This document shows, piece by piece, positions 57,309 to 64,000 of a stretch of 64,000 nt of DNA. Each line of letters begins with the position of its first letter. Position 1 is the stretch's first letter. Under the pieces are notes generated by a model. It saw only the letters and a program-made list of their open reading frames with translations. It had not been told where the DNA came from and made no database searches. Source of the DNA: JAWWPG01 sp033850885 (GTDB lineage: Bacteria; Actinomycetota; Actinomycetes; Propionibacteriales; Nocardioidaceae); assembly GCA_033850885.1 (NCBI GenBank), contig JAWWPG010000039.1:1-64000 (forward strand). Reading direction: 5' to 3'. A program made the translations under genes and the position numbers.

Positions 57309-57765
57309 AGAGGATCACTCGACTGCTGCGTTCTCCCCAGCATTTGAGTACATTCTACGCGCCGGGTGGCAATGGAGCGCCACCGGCAAAGTTGCAGTTT
57401 TTTGCTCCTTCGGGGCCCGCATATCCCGGGCATCCCGGTCATAACTGCCTCGAACGTCGAGGTAAGCGCCCGCTCTCCGTTCGATTAGTTGCTGTTCATC
57501 CCCTGGCGCGAAAATGCGCATAGATAGCGCGAATGGACGTACCGGTGGGTGCGGGGGGATTACTTTCGTATTCCCGTCACATACGGGTGCTAGAAGGCTT
57601 AGAGTCCCTCTATCGCAGGGGTTGGGCCCGGCGAATCTGATCAGACCTGGGGTGGGGTGGCTCACAAATGCGAGTTTCTTTGCTGCGATATAGGGGCATT
57701 CGAGCGGTGCCCGGGTGCGCCGGCGCCGGTGGGGCCGCCGGTGTGTTCATGAGGGGGGCCATTCG
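57309..57765. other. Intergenic region before the amino-sugar operon, no gene
   Basis: 457 bases with no coding frame of family character. The left part has a hairpin that may terminate the sulfotransferase transcript. Around 57486-57640 are AT-richer blocks and a perfect 10-base palindrome TCTGATCAGA (57636). A G-rich stretch just before the next gene holds its ribosome site. It probably contains the promoter and leader of the next operon. Confidence 0.45.
57361..57387 (+). terminator. Possible terminator after the sulfotransferase gene
   Basis: A 9-base stem GCCG/CGGC plus GTGGC/GCCAC with one bulged G and an 8-base loop, 53 bases after the stop. A six-T run begins 11 bases beyond the stem, which is further than usual. 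Confidence 0.35.
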
Positions 57766-58872
57766 ATGAGCACCGGAAACGGACTGCGCATTGGCGTGAT
57801 CGGCTGCGGGTACTGGGGCTCGAAGCACGCTCGGGTACTGAGCTCGGTTGAGGATGTCGAGTCTGTCGTCGCCATAGACTCCGACCACGGCAAGCTGGCG
57901 AGCATCTGCCGGTCGTTCCCCAGCATCACGGGGTTCACCAGCCTCGACGATGCGATCGATCACGTGGATGCCCTGGTCATTGCCACTCCACCCAGCAGCC
58001 ACGCCCCCCTCGCCCTTCGGACCATCGAAGCGGGCAAGCACGTGATGGTGGAGAAGCCGATGGCGACCACGGCGGCTGACGCCCGGGCGATGATCGCTGC
58101 CGCAGACGCGCGGGGGGTTGTCCTCATGGTGGGGCATACCTTCGAGTACCACTCGGCGGTGTGGAAGCTTCGGGACATGGTGGAGAACCGGGAGATCGGT
58201 GACCTGTACTACCTGGACACCGCTCGCCTGAATCTCGGGCTCTACCAAAGTGATGTCAACGTGATCCTCGACCTCGCCCCGCACGACGTCTCGATCCTCA
58301 ACTACGTCTTGGGTCGTCGACCCGATTCAGTCCAGTGCTGGGCCTCGCGGCATGCACATCGAGGTCTAGAGGACGTCGCCTACCTGCGCTTGAGCTACAC
58401 CAACCCGGCCCTCTACGCCAACGTTCATGTCAGCTGGCTGGACCCTTGCAAGGTGCGCCGCGTCACGCTGGTCGGTAGCAAGAAGATGGTGGTGTACGAC
58501 GACCTGGCCTCGGAGGAACGGATCCGCATCCACGACAAAGGCGTGGTTCAGGTGCAGGCTGCCGCGGATGACGCCCAGACTCCGATGTCCTACCGTTACG
58601 GCGACGTCGTCTCGCCTTACCTGCTGACCAACGAGCCGCTGGTGGTGGAGGACCGGCACTTCGTGGACTGCATCCTGTCGGGTTCGCGACCGATGACCGA
58701 CGGCGCCAACGGCTTGGCCGTCGTCGAGATCCTGGAGAGCGCACAGCGGTCTCTCGAATGGGGCCGTCCCGTCGAGATCGCGGAGGTGCAGGAGCCTGCA
58801 CAGCTGAACGGCAGGTCGTCTTCGCCACCTCGCGTGAGAGAGCTCGCTGCGCCGGTGGCAGACCCGTCATGA
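57766..58872 (+). CDS. Gfo/Idh/MocA family oxidoreductase (WlbA-like sugar dehydrogenase)
   Basis: A 368-residue NAD(P)-dependent dehydrogenase. LRIGVIGCGYWGSKHARVL binds the dinucleotide, GKHVMVEKPMATTAADARAM carries the family EKP, and HTFEYHSAVWKLRDMV is the start of the C-terminal domain. The three-gene order dehydrogenase-aminotransferase-acyltransferase matches WlbA/WlbC/WlbB-type synthesis of 3-acetamido sugars, where this enzyme would oxidise C3 of a nucleotide-activated sugar. GAGGGGGG seven bases upstream fixes the ATG. The stop overlaps the next start (ATGA). Confidence 0.87.
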   Translation: MSTGNGLRIGVIGCGYWGSKHARVLSSVEDVESVVAIDSDHGKLASICRSFPSITGFTSLDDAIDHVDALVIATPPSSHAPLALRTIEAGKHVMVEKPMATTAADARAMIAAADARGVVLMVGHTFEYHSAVWKLRDMVENREIGDLYYLDTARLNLGLYQSDVNVILDLAPHDVSILNYVLGRRPDSVQCWASRHAHRGLEDVAYLRLSYTNPALYANVHVSWLDPCKVRRVTLVGSKKMVVYDDLASEERIRIHDKGVVQVQAAADDAQTPMSYRYGDVVSPYLLTNEPLVVEDRHFVDCILSGSRPMTDGANGLAVVEILESAQRSLEWGRPVEIAEVQEPAQLNGRSSSPPRVRELAAPVADPS

Positions 58873-59981
58873 TCCCCTTCTTCGACCTCGCCGGCACGAC
58901 GTCCGAGGTCACGTCCGAGGTGAGCGCCAGCTGGCAGCAGCTGATGGAGTCGGGTCAGTTCATCGGTGGCGAGGCCGTCCAGACGTTCGAGCGGGAGTGG
59001 GCCGAGTTCTGCGGCACCACGTATGCCGTCGGGGTCGCCAACGGCACCGACGCGTTGCACCTGACGCTCAGGGCCATGGGGATCGGCCCAGGTGACGATG
59101 TCGTCATCCCTACCAACACCTTTGTCGCGACGGTGGAGGCCGTGGTGCTCGCGGGTGCCAACCCGCGCTTTGCCGATGTGGATCCCGACACCTTGTTGAT
59201 GACCGAACAGACGCTCAAGGCCGCCACCACTCCGGCTACCCGAGCCGTCATCGTGGTGCACCTCTTCGGTCAGATGGCAGATATGAGCGCCCTTTCGAGG
59301 ACGGCCTCCGACCTCGGCATCGACGTGATCGAGGACGCCGCGCAGGCCCAGGGTGCCACGTGGCGTTCAGATCGCGCCGGATCCCTGGGACGGGCTGGCT
59401 GCTTCAGCTTCTACCCCGGCAAGAATCTCGGCGCATTCGGCGACGCCGGCGCCGTCGTCACGTCAGACCCGCTCGTCGCCGAGCGGCTCTTCAGCCTTCG
59501 CGACCACGGTCGCGTACCAGGTGAACACTGTGTGCACGGCGGGATCGGCACCAACAGCCGTCTGGACGCGATTCAGGCAGTGGTGCTGTCGGCGAAGCTC
59601 CGACGGCTCGAGGCGTGGAACCAGGCTCGTCGTTCACTCATCGCTGTCTACCGTCAGTTGCTGGACCCCGACCTCGTACGCCTCCTCGAAGAAGCCGACG
59701 ACGCTATGGGCGTCCACCACCTGGCCGTTGTTCGCGTGCGGGAGCGTGACCAGGTCCGGGCTGAGCTGGCCCGGCGCGGCGTGGCGACAGGTGTTCACTA
59801 CCCCACTCCCTGTCATGTGATGACTCCCTATGCCGGCTACTGCAGCGCTCCGCTTCCGGTGGCGGAGGCCGCGGCGACCGAGATCCTCTCCCTCCCGATG
59901 TATCCGCATCTGGCGGCAGGACAGGCAGAGCTGGTCTGCACGGAGATCAACGCCGTCGCCCTCGAGGTTGCCCCTCGATGA
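58869..59981 (+). CDS. DegT/DnrJ/EryC1-family PLP aminotransferase
   Basis: A 370-residue PLP enzyme. Landmarks are VANGTDALHLTLRAMGIGPG, FVATVEAVVLAGANPRFADV, VIEDAAQAQGATW, and the PLP lysine in CFSFYPGKNLGAFGDAGAVV. The C-terminal GVATGVHYPTPCHVMTPYAG is normal for the family. It would transaminate the 3-keto sugar made by the preceding enzyme. The length and internal-aldimine motif are complete. Its start overlaps the dehydrogenase stop and its stop overlaps the acyltransferase start, both ATGA. Confidence 0.92.
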   Translation: MIPFFDLAGTTSEVTSEVSASWQQLMESGQFIGGEAVQTFEREWAEFCGTTYAVGVANGTDALHLTLRAMGIGPGDDVVIPTNTFVATVEAVVLAGANPRFADVDPDTLLMTEQTLKAATTPATRAVIVVHLFGQMADMSALSRTASDLGIDVIEDAAQAQGATWRSDRAGSLGRAGCFSFYPGKNLGAFGDAGAVVTSDPLVAERLFSLRDHGRVPGEHCVHGGIGTNSRLDAIQAVVLSAKLRRLEAWNQARRSLIAVYRQLLDPDLVRLLEEADDAMGVHHLAVVRVRERDQVRAELARRGVATGVHYPTPCHVMTPYAGYCSAPLPVAEAAATEILSLPMYPHLAAGQAELVCTEINAVALEVAPR

Positions 59982-60646
59982 CGCAGGTGGGGGAGGTCGG
60001 TACGGGGCTTCGCGCCGACCCAGACGTCAGGATTGGATACTCCGGAGACAGGATGCCTACCGGAACGCTTCGCCTGGGGGTCGATGCACGTCTGCGGAGC
60101 GGCACCGTCCTCTATCTCGGCAGTCGCATCGGGGACCGGTTCGAGACCGGCCACCACGTTGTGGTGCGGGAACAGTGCGAGCTCGGAGACGACGTGTCGG
60201 TGTGGAGCAACACCGTCATCGACTACGGCTGTCGCGTGGCCGACGGCGTCAAGATCCACGCGAACTGCTACATCGCCCAGTACACCGAGATAGAGGAGGG
60301 CGCCTTCCTGGCGCCCGGCGTCACGGTAGCCAACGACCTCTACCCCGGGGACGATGGGTCCCGCGAGCACATGTCCGGCCCGTCGATAGGGGCCCGGGCC
60401 CAGATCGGAGTGAACGTCACCCTGCTGCCGTTCGTCCGCGTCGGCGCAGGGTGCCTGGTCGGCGCGGGCTCCGTGGTCACCCGAGACCTGCCCCCGGGCA
60501 CGGTCGCGTTCGGCAATCCCGCGACGGTGCGGGGACGCGTGGACGCCCTCCGCGGGATCAACGGACGCGTCGAGCGAGTGGAGTCCGCCTCCCGGTACAA
60601 GCTGGCGAGCGTCGGCTCGCCACCCGGCAAGCGCGACGAACGGTAG
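59978..60646 (+). CDS. Hexapeptide-repeat N-acyltransferase (WlbB/WbpD-like)
   Basis: A 222-residue left-handed beta-helix protein. Hexapeptide repeats run through GTVLYLGSRIGDRFETGHHV, VVREQCELGDDVSVWSNTV and CLVGAGSVVTRDLPPGTVAF. A loop before the catalytic region carries the ANDLYPGDDGS stretch, as in acetyltransferases that act on 3-amino sugars. The C-terminal 35 residues are variable. It would N-acetylate the amino sugar from the preceding enzyme, giving an acetamido sugar donor. Confidence 0.87.
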   Translation: MTQVGEVGTGLRADPDVRIGYSGDRMPTGTLRLGVDARLRSGTVLYLGSRIGDRFETGHHVVVREQCELGDDVSVWSNTVIDYGCRVADGVKIHANCYIAQYTEIEEGAFLAPGVTVANDLYPGDDGSREHMSGPSIGARAQIGVNVTLLPFVRVGAGCLVGAGSVVTRDLPPGTVAFGNPATVRGRVDALRGINGRVERVESASRYKLASVGSPPGKRDER

Positions 60647-60655
60647 GAATCGCAG

Positions 60656-61336
60656 ATGTACCTCCATGTCGGTGACCGTCAGGCACCCCGCGTCGTGCGC
60701 ATCAGCTCGTCTGGTGCAGCGCTCAGTCGCATGGCCAAGCGGTCTTTGGACATCGTCGTGTCGACGACGGCGTTGCTCCTCTTGTCGCCGCTGATGCTGG
60801 TGGTGGCAGCCACGGTCCGGTTGACGAGTCCAGGACCCGCGCTCTTTCGACAGACCCGGGCAGGGTTGCATGCGGAGCCCTTTCTGATGTTCAAGTTCCG
60901 CACCATGCGCGCGGGTTGCTCGGACGAGGTCCACCGGCAGTACGTGGCTCGGCTGCTCGCCAGCGAGGCGGTGAGCGTGGACGGGCTGTACAAGCTTGAT
61001 CACGACGCGAGGATCACTCGGGTCGGCTCGTTCCTGCGGCGATGGAGCCTCGACGAGCTACCGCAGCTCCTCAACGTGCTGCGCGGGGACATGTCGTTGG
61101 TGGGTCCTCGGCCTGCGCTGCCTTGGGAGCTCGAAATGCTCCCGAACTCCGCCCAGGCGCGGTTCGAGGTACCTCCGGGCCTCACCGGGCTCTGGCAGGT
61201 GAGCGGGCGCAACCAGCTGACAATGCTCGAAGGACTCGAGCTCGACATCCAGTACGCAGCGCATCCCGGCATGTGGCAAGACCTGAAGATCCTCGTCCGA
61301 ACCGTGCCCGCACTGATCCGTCCGGGAGCACGGTGA
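60656..61336 (+). CDS. Initiating sugar transferase (phosphoglycosyl transferase)
   Basis: A 226-residue monotopic phosphoglycosyl transferase (bacterial sugar transferase family). The reentrant hydrophobic helix spans about 30-52 (LDIVVSTTALLLLSPLMLVV), then GPALFRQTRAG and MFKFRTMRAG, the catalytic-site region, WSLDELPQLLNVLRGDMSLV, GPRPALPWE and PGLTGLWQVSGRN. It moves a phospho-sugar to undecaprenyl phosphate, the first step of Wzx/Wzy glycan assembly. AGGAAT precedes the ATG. The stop overlaps the flippase GTG (GTGA). Confidence 0.93.
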   Translation: MYLHVGDRQAPRVVRISSSGAALSRMAKRSLDIVVSTTALLLLSPLMLVVAATVRLTSPGPALFRQTRAGLHAEPFLMFKFRTMRAGCSDEVHRQYVARLLASEAVSVDGLYKLDHDARITRVGSFLRRWSLDELPQLLNVLRGDMSLVGPRPALPWELEMLPNSAQARFEVPPGLTGLWQVSGRNQLTMLEGLELDIQYAAHPGMWQDLKILVRTVPALIRPGAR

Positions 61337-63027
61337 CGCTCAAGGGGTCTCGGGAGACATACCTACCCGTTGACACGGCCCGGAACGACCAGGATCTGAC
61401 CAGCGGCTTGGGCGCGACCATTGACTCCCTCACGATCGGTAAGTGGACGGTCGTGAGCAGAGCCACGGGGGTAGTTCGAGTCGTGATGATCGGAGCCATC
61501 CTCGGCCCCACTCTCCTGGGCAACTCATACCAGCTGACGAACAGCCTGCCGAACCTCGTCTACTACGGGTTCTTGGCGGGCTCACTCTTCTCCACCGTGT
61601 TGGTGCCGGCCATCGTCGGGCACATGGACCGAGGGGATCGGGCGGCCACCGCCCGGGTTGCCGGCGGTTTTCTCGGAGTAGCCCTGGTCGCCCTCACCCT
61701 GGCGGCACCCGTCGCGGTCGTGCTGCTGCCCCAGGCGCTGCGCGTGGTCGGAGTCGGCGCCAATGGAGCAAGTATCTCCGCTCAGGTGTCTCTCTCCCGG
61801 TGGCTTGTCCTGATGGTGATGCCGCAGGTGCTCGGCTATGCCATCATCGGGACCTCTGCCGCCGCAATGAACGCGCGCCGCCGTTTCGCGCTGGCCGCCG
61901 CTGCGCCGGCGTTGGAGAACGTCGCGATCATCGGTGTCCTCCTGCTCGTCGGACTGCTCTTCTCCAGCGAAGACACGCGAGGTGCGGTCCCGTCGGGTGA
62001 GCTGATCTTGTTGGGTCTCGGCTCCACCGCCGCCGTGGGGGTGCACGCTGCGCTCCAGTGGTGGGGCGCCCACCGATGCGGAGTGACCCTGCGTCCCCTT
62101 GCGGGATGGCGCGACCCCGAGGTGCTCGGCGTCGTACGACGTGCTCTCCCCTCCCTTGCCCAGTCCGGGCTCCTCGCACTCCAAGTGCTCACGCTGCTCC
62201 TGGTGGCGTCTCGAGTGCCAGGGGGCACCGTGGCCATGCAGATAGCCCTGAACTTCTACGCCCTGCCCATCGCGTTGGCGGCAACCCCGGTTGCCCTGTC
62301 TTTGCTGCCGAGGCTGTCGCGTCTGCACTATCACCGGCGCGACGCGGAGTTCTGTGACACCTACGTGCGAGGACTCGGCCTTGTGCTGTTTCTGACGATC
62401 CCGGCCGTCTGCGGCTACCTGGTCCTGGCCCGTCCACTTGCGCACGTCGTCGCCGTGGGACAGATGGCCACGCCTGCTGCGATCAGCATGGTCGCGTGGA
62501 CGTTGACGGCGATTGCCGTCGGGGCCGTCGGCCAGTCACTGTTCTTCGTCGCGACTCAGGCGACCTACGCCACCGGCGACACCCATACATCGCTTGTTGC
62601 CATGATCTGGCAAGCGTTGGTGTGCGTCGGCCTCTGCACCCTCACGCTTGGCCTGAAAGGCGTCGCTGTCCTCGTTGTTGCCGCCTCGGCGTACTCGGTG
62701 GCGAACCTCATCGGTGCGACCATTCTCCTCATCCGGTTGCGACGCCGACTCACAGACGGTAACGAGCGGTTGCGTCATTCTCTGCTTCGAATCCTGATCG
62801 GATCCGTGGTCATGATCGGTCCGACCGCGGTGACGGCGAACCTCGTTACGCACTACATGCCGGGACGTCTGGGATGGACGGTGGGACTGGCTGTGGCCGG
62901 CTTGTTGGGGCTGGCGGTCTTTGCCATCGTCCAAGGCATCCTCCGCTCACCCGAGCTGAGCTGGGTCGTGCGGAGCGTACTCGGTCGAGGTCGGGGACTG
63001 CCCTCCCTACGAGGTGAGCCAGGATGA
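61333..63027 (+). CDS. MurJ/Wzx-type lipid-linked oligosaccharide flippase
   Basis: A 564-residue polytopic protein of the MVF/MATE-like flippase superfamily with about 14 helices. After a 40-residue tail it runs IGKWTVVSRATGVVRVVMIG, ILGPTLLGNSYQLTNSLPNL (MurJ-like substrate loop) and later QIALNFYALPIALAATPVAL. Position between the initiating transferase and an O-antigen ligase/polymerase-like protein suggests a Wzx role for the glycan, although similarity to MurJ is stronger than to classical Wzx. The GTG start overlaps the previous stop; an upstream open frame is out of character. Confidence 0.88.
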   Translation: MTLKGSRETYLPVDTARNDQDLTSGLGATIDSLTIGKWTVVSRATGVVRVVMIGAILGPTLLGNSYQLTNSLPNLVYYGFLAGSLFSTVLVPAIVGHMDRGDRAATARVAGGFLGVALVALTLAAPVAVVLLPQALRVVGVGANGASISAQVSLSRWLVLMVMPQVLGYAIIGTSAAAMNARRRFALAAAAPALENVAIIGVLLLVGLLFSSEDTRGAVPSGELILLGLGSTAAVGVHAALQWWGAHRCGVTLRPLAGWRDPEVLGVVRRALPSLAQSGLLALQVLTLLLVASRVPGGTVAMQIALNFYALPIALAATPVALSLLPRLSRLHYHRRDAEFCDTYVRGLGLVLFLTIPAVCGYLVLARPLAHVVAVGQMATPAAISMVAWTLTAIAVGAVGQSLFFVATQATYATGDTHTSLVAMIWQALVCVGLCTLTLGLKGVAVLVVAASAYSVANLIGATILLIRLRRRLTDGNERLRHSLLRILIGSVVMIGPTAVTANLVTHYMPGRLGWTVGLAVAGLLGLAVFAIVQGILRSPELSWVVRSVLGRGRGLPSLRGEPG

Positions 63028-64000
63028 CCACACTCCTGGCTATACGAGAGCCGGAAAGCGCCGTCGACGTCGCAGGGTCAACGGGTGACATGGCCAGTAC
63101 CGGTCATGCCGCTCGTGCCGTCGCCGTGGCGGTCGCCGCGACGGTGGCGGCGCTCGCCATGGGTGTTCTGGTAGCCACCCATCCGCTCATCGCGGTCGGC
63201 CTGACCGCAATGGTCGTCCTGGGCGCGGTGGTTTGGACCCGGCCGTACGTCGCCGCCTACCTGGTTATCGGTGTCACCCCACTCGTCGTCGGCATCGACC
63301 GCGGCACACTCATACCGGTGCTACGACCCAACGAGGCACTGTCGTTCTTCCTGATCGGCGTCCTGCTGCTGCGTGGCGTGTTGGCGCTCAGGGCGGGCGA
63401 GCCCCTTCCCCGGTTGCATCTGCATCCCGTGGAGCGCGGGATCGTGCTTCTGGCCATGACGAGCTCGGTCGTTCCTATCGTGTTCCTCGTCCTGCGCGGC
63501 CAAAGTCTCATCGGTGACGACATCGCCTACTCGCTGGTGTTGTGGAAGTACCTCGGCATCTATGCGCTGGTCCGACTCACGGTGAACACGGAGCGGCAGA
63601 TCCGTCGATGTCTCGAGATCTCTCTAGTGGCCGGGGTGGTCGTGGGCTGCATCGCGGTGTTGCAGTCGCTCGACCTGTTGGGCGTCCGCGGCTTTCTGGC
63701 CCTCTTCTACGCACCCTTCGGATATGTCGGCGCCCTCGCCTTGCCGCGGGGCAGCTCGACCCTATCGCTGCCCGCGGCCACCGCCGACCTGCTGATCTTC
63801 AACCTCGCCATCGCCGTAGGAATGATCACCAAGCAACGACGGTCTGCCTTCTGGTACAGCATCGCCGCCGCGGTCTTCGTGCTCGGGACGCTCGCGGCTG
63901 CTGAGTTCTCCAGCGCGTTCGGACTGCTCGTCGCTCTGGTGTGTCTTGCCGCGGTGCTTCGTCGGCTCAAGCTTCTCATCTACCTGCCGTTCGGGGGGGC
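63024..64000 (+). CDS. O-antigen ligase/polymerase (Wzy)-like membrane protein, 3' end outside window
   Basis: A frame with no stop from the ATG overlapping the flippase stop (ATGA) to the window edge, at least 325 codons. It has about eight hydrophobic helices, with VAVAVAATVAALAMGVLVAT, YVAAYLVIGVTPLVVGI and LISLVAG-type segments. Loop charges such as RPNEALSFFLIGVLLLRGVL are typical of Wzy/O-antigen ligase precursors. The large periplasmic loop of the family would lie beyond the edge. It is the last visible gene of the glycan operon. Confidence 0.78.
   Translation, partial: MTTLLAIREPESAVDVAGSTGDMASTGHAARAVAVAVAATVAALAMGVLVATHPLIAVGLTAMVVLGAVVWTRPYVAAYLVIGVTPLVVGIDRGTLIPVLRPNEALSFFLIGVLLLRGVLALRAGEPLPRLHLHPVERGIVLLAMTSSVVPIVFLVLRGQSLIGDDIAYSLVLWKYLGIYALVRLTVNTERQIRRCLEISLVAGVVVGCIAVLQSLDLLGVRGFLALFYAPFGYVGALALPRGSSTLSLPAATADLLIFNLAIAVGMITKQRRSAFWYSIAAAVFVLGTLAAAEFSSAFGLLVALVCLAAVLRRLKLLIYLPFGG

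Noticed and set aside
57560..57700. Possible cyclic-dinucleotide riboswitch before the amino-sugar operon
   Set aside because: No conserved core sequences of known c-di-GMP or c-di-AMP riboswitches could be found by eye.
61042..61332. Upstream extension of the flippase frame into the sugar transferase
   Set aside because: Ala/Arg-rich out-of-frame translation; the GTG overlapping the previous stop gives a natural coupled start.
1..64000. Transposases, integrases, phage genes, tRNA or rRNA genes
   Set aside because: None recognised on either strand; accessory character rests on gene content rather than mobile elements.

Overview
The window is high-GC DNA with dense, overlapping operons and frequent GTG starts. 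It carries an actinobacterial Tad/Flp pilus locus, a GlcDEF-LldP-malate synthase operon and a fused ATP-sulfurylase/APS kinase. Together these point to an actinomycete, probably Nocardioidaceae-like; the family-level guess is inference. No rRNA, tRNA, CRISPR array, transposase or phage gene was found.

Layout. (1) 1-0.5 kb: tail of a possible polymorphic toxin overlapping a small immunity-like gene. (2) 0.66-5.4 kb: aldo/keto reductase, convergent with a ureohydrolase-NCS1 permease-amidase operon that looks like C-N bond scavenging; an unusual 38-bp palindrome lies upstream. (3) 5.8-11 kb: VOC protein, phosphoribosyltransferase-hydrolase fusion, ACT-malic enzyme, and an NmrA-like/NTF2-like pair divergent from a TetR regulator. 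(4) 11-18.5 kb: leftward operon aceB-glcD-glcE-glcF-lldP, which imports lactate/glycolate, oxidises glycolate to glyoxylate and condenses it with acetyl-CoA to malate. (5) 18.8-31.3 kb: Tad pilus locus (TadE, TadG-like, CpaB, TadZ, CpaF, VWA-TadB fusion, TadC), a kinase/regulator pair, and three Flp pilin genes. Two of the pilins are a tandem duplication and all three share a leader architecture. (6) 31.4-40 kb: polytopic membrane protein, stand-alone LigD-type polymerase domain, small housekeeping genes, a second two-component pair whose kinase carries two compensating frameshifts, and two secreted proteins (phosphoesterase, lysozyme-like).

(7) 40.2-64 kb: a surface-glycan region. It has PAPS synthesis (Sat-CysC), an FAD oxidoreductase and ATP-grasp pair, a polysaccharide deacetylase-like protein, a GT4 glycosyltransferase and a methyltransferase. 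A 2300-residue secreted multidomain protein follows, then a histidine phosphatase and a P-loop sulfotransferase. An amino-sugar trio comes next (Gfo/Idh dehydrogenase, DegT aminotransferase, hexapeptide acyltransferase), then a phosphoglycosyl transferase, a MurJ/Wzx-type flippase and the start of an O-antigen ligase/polymerase-like protein cut by the window edge. My reading is a Wzx/Wzy-type exopolysaccharide cluster making a possibly sulfated, acetamido-sugar-containing glycan, with a large secreted protein that may modify it.

The most interesting points are the sulfated-glycan hypothesis, the giant protein with one intact and one metal-site-less deacetylase module, the shared palindromic leaders of the pilin genes, the VWA-TadB fusion, and the frameshifted kinase beside an intact regulator. 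All functions are inferred from sequence alone.
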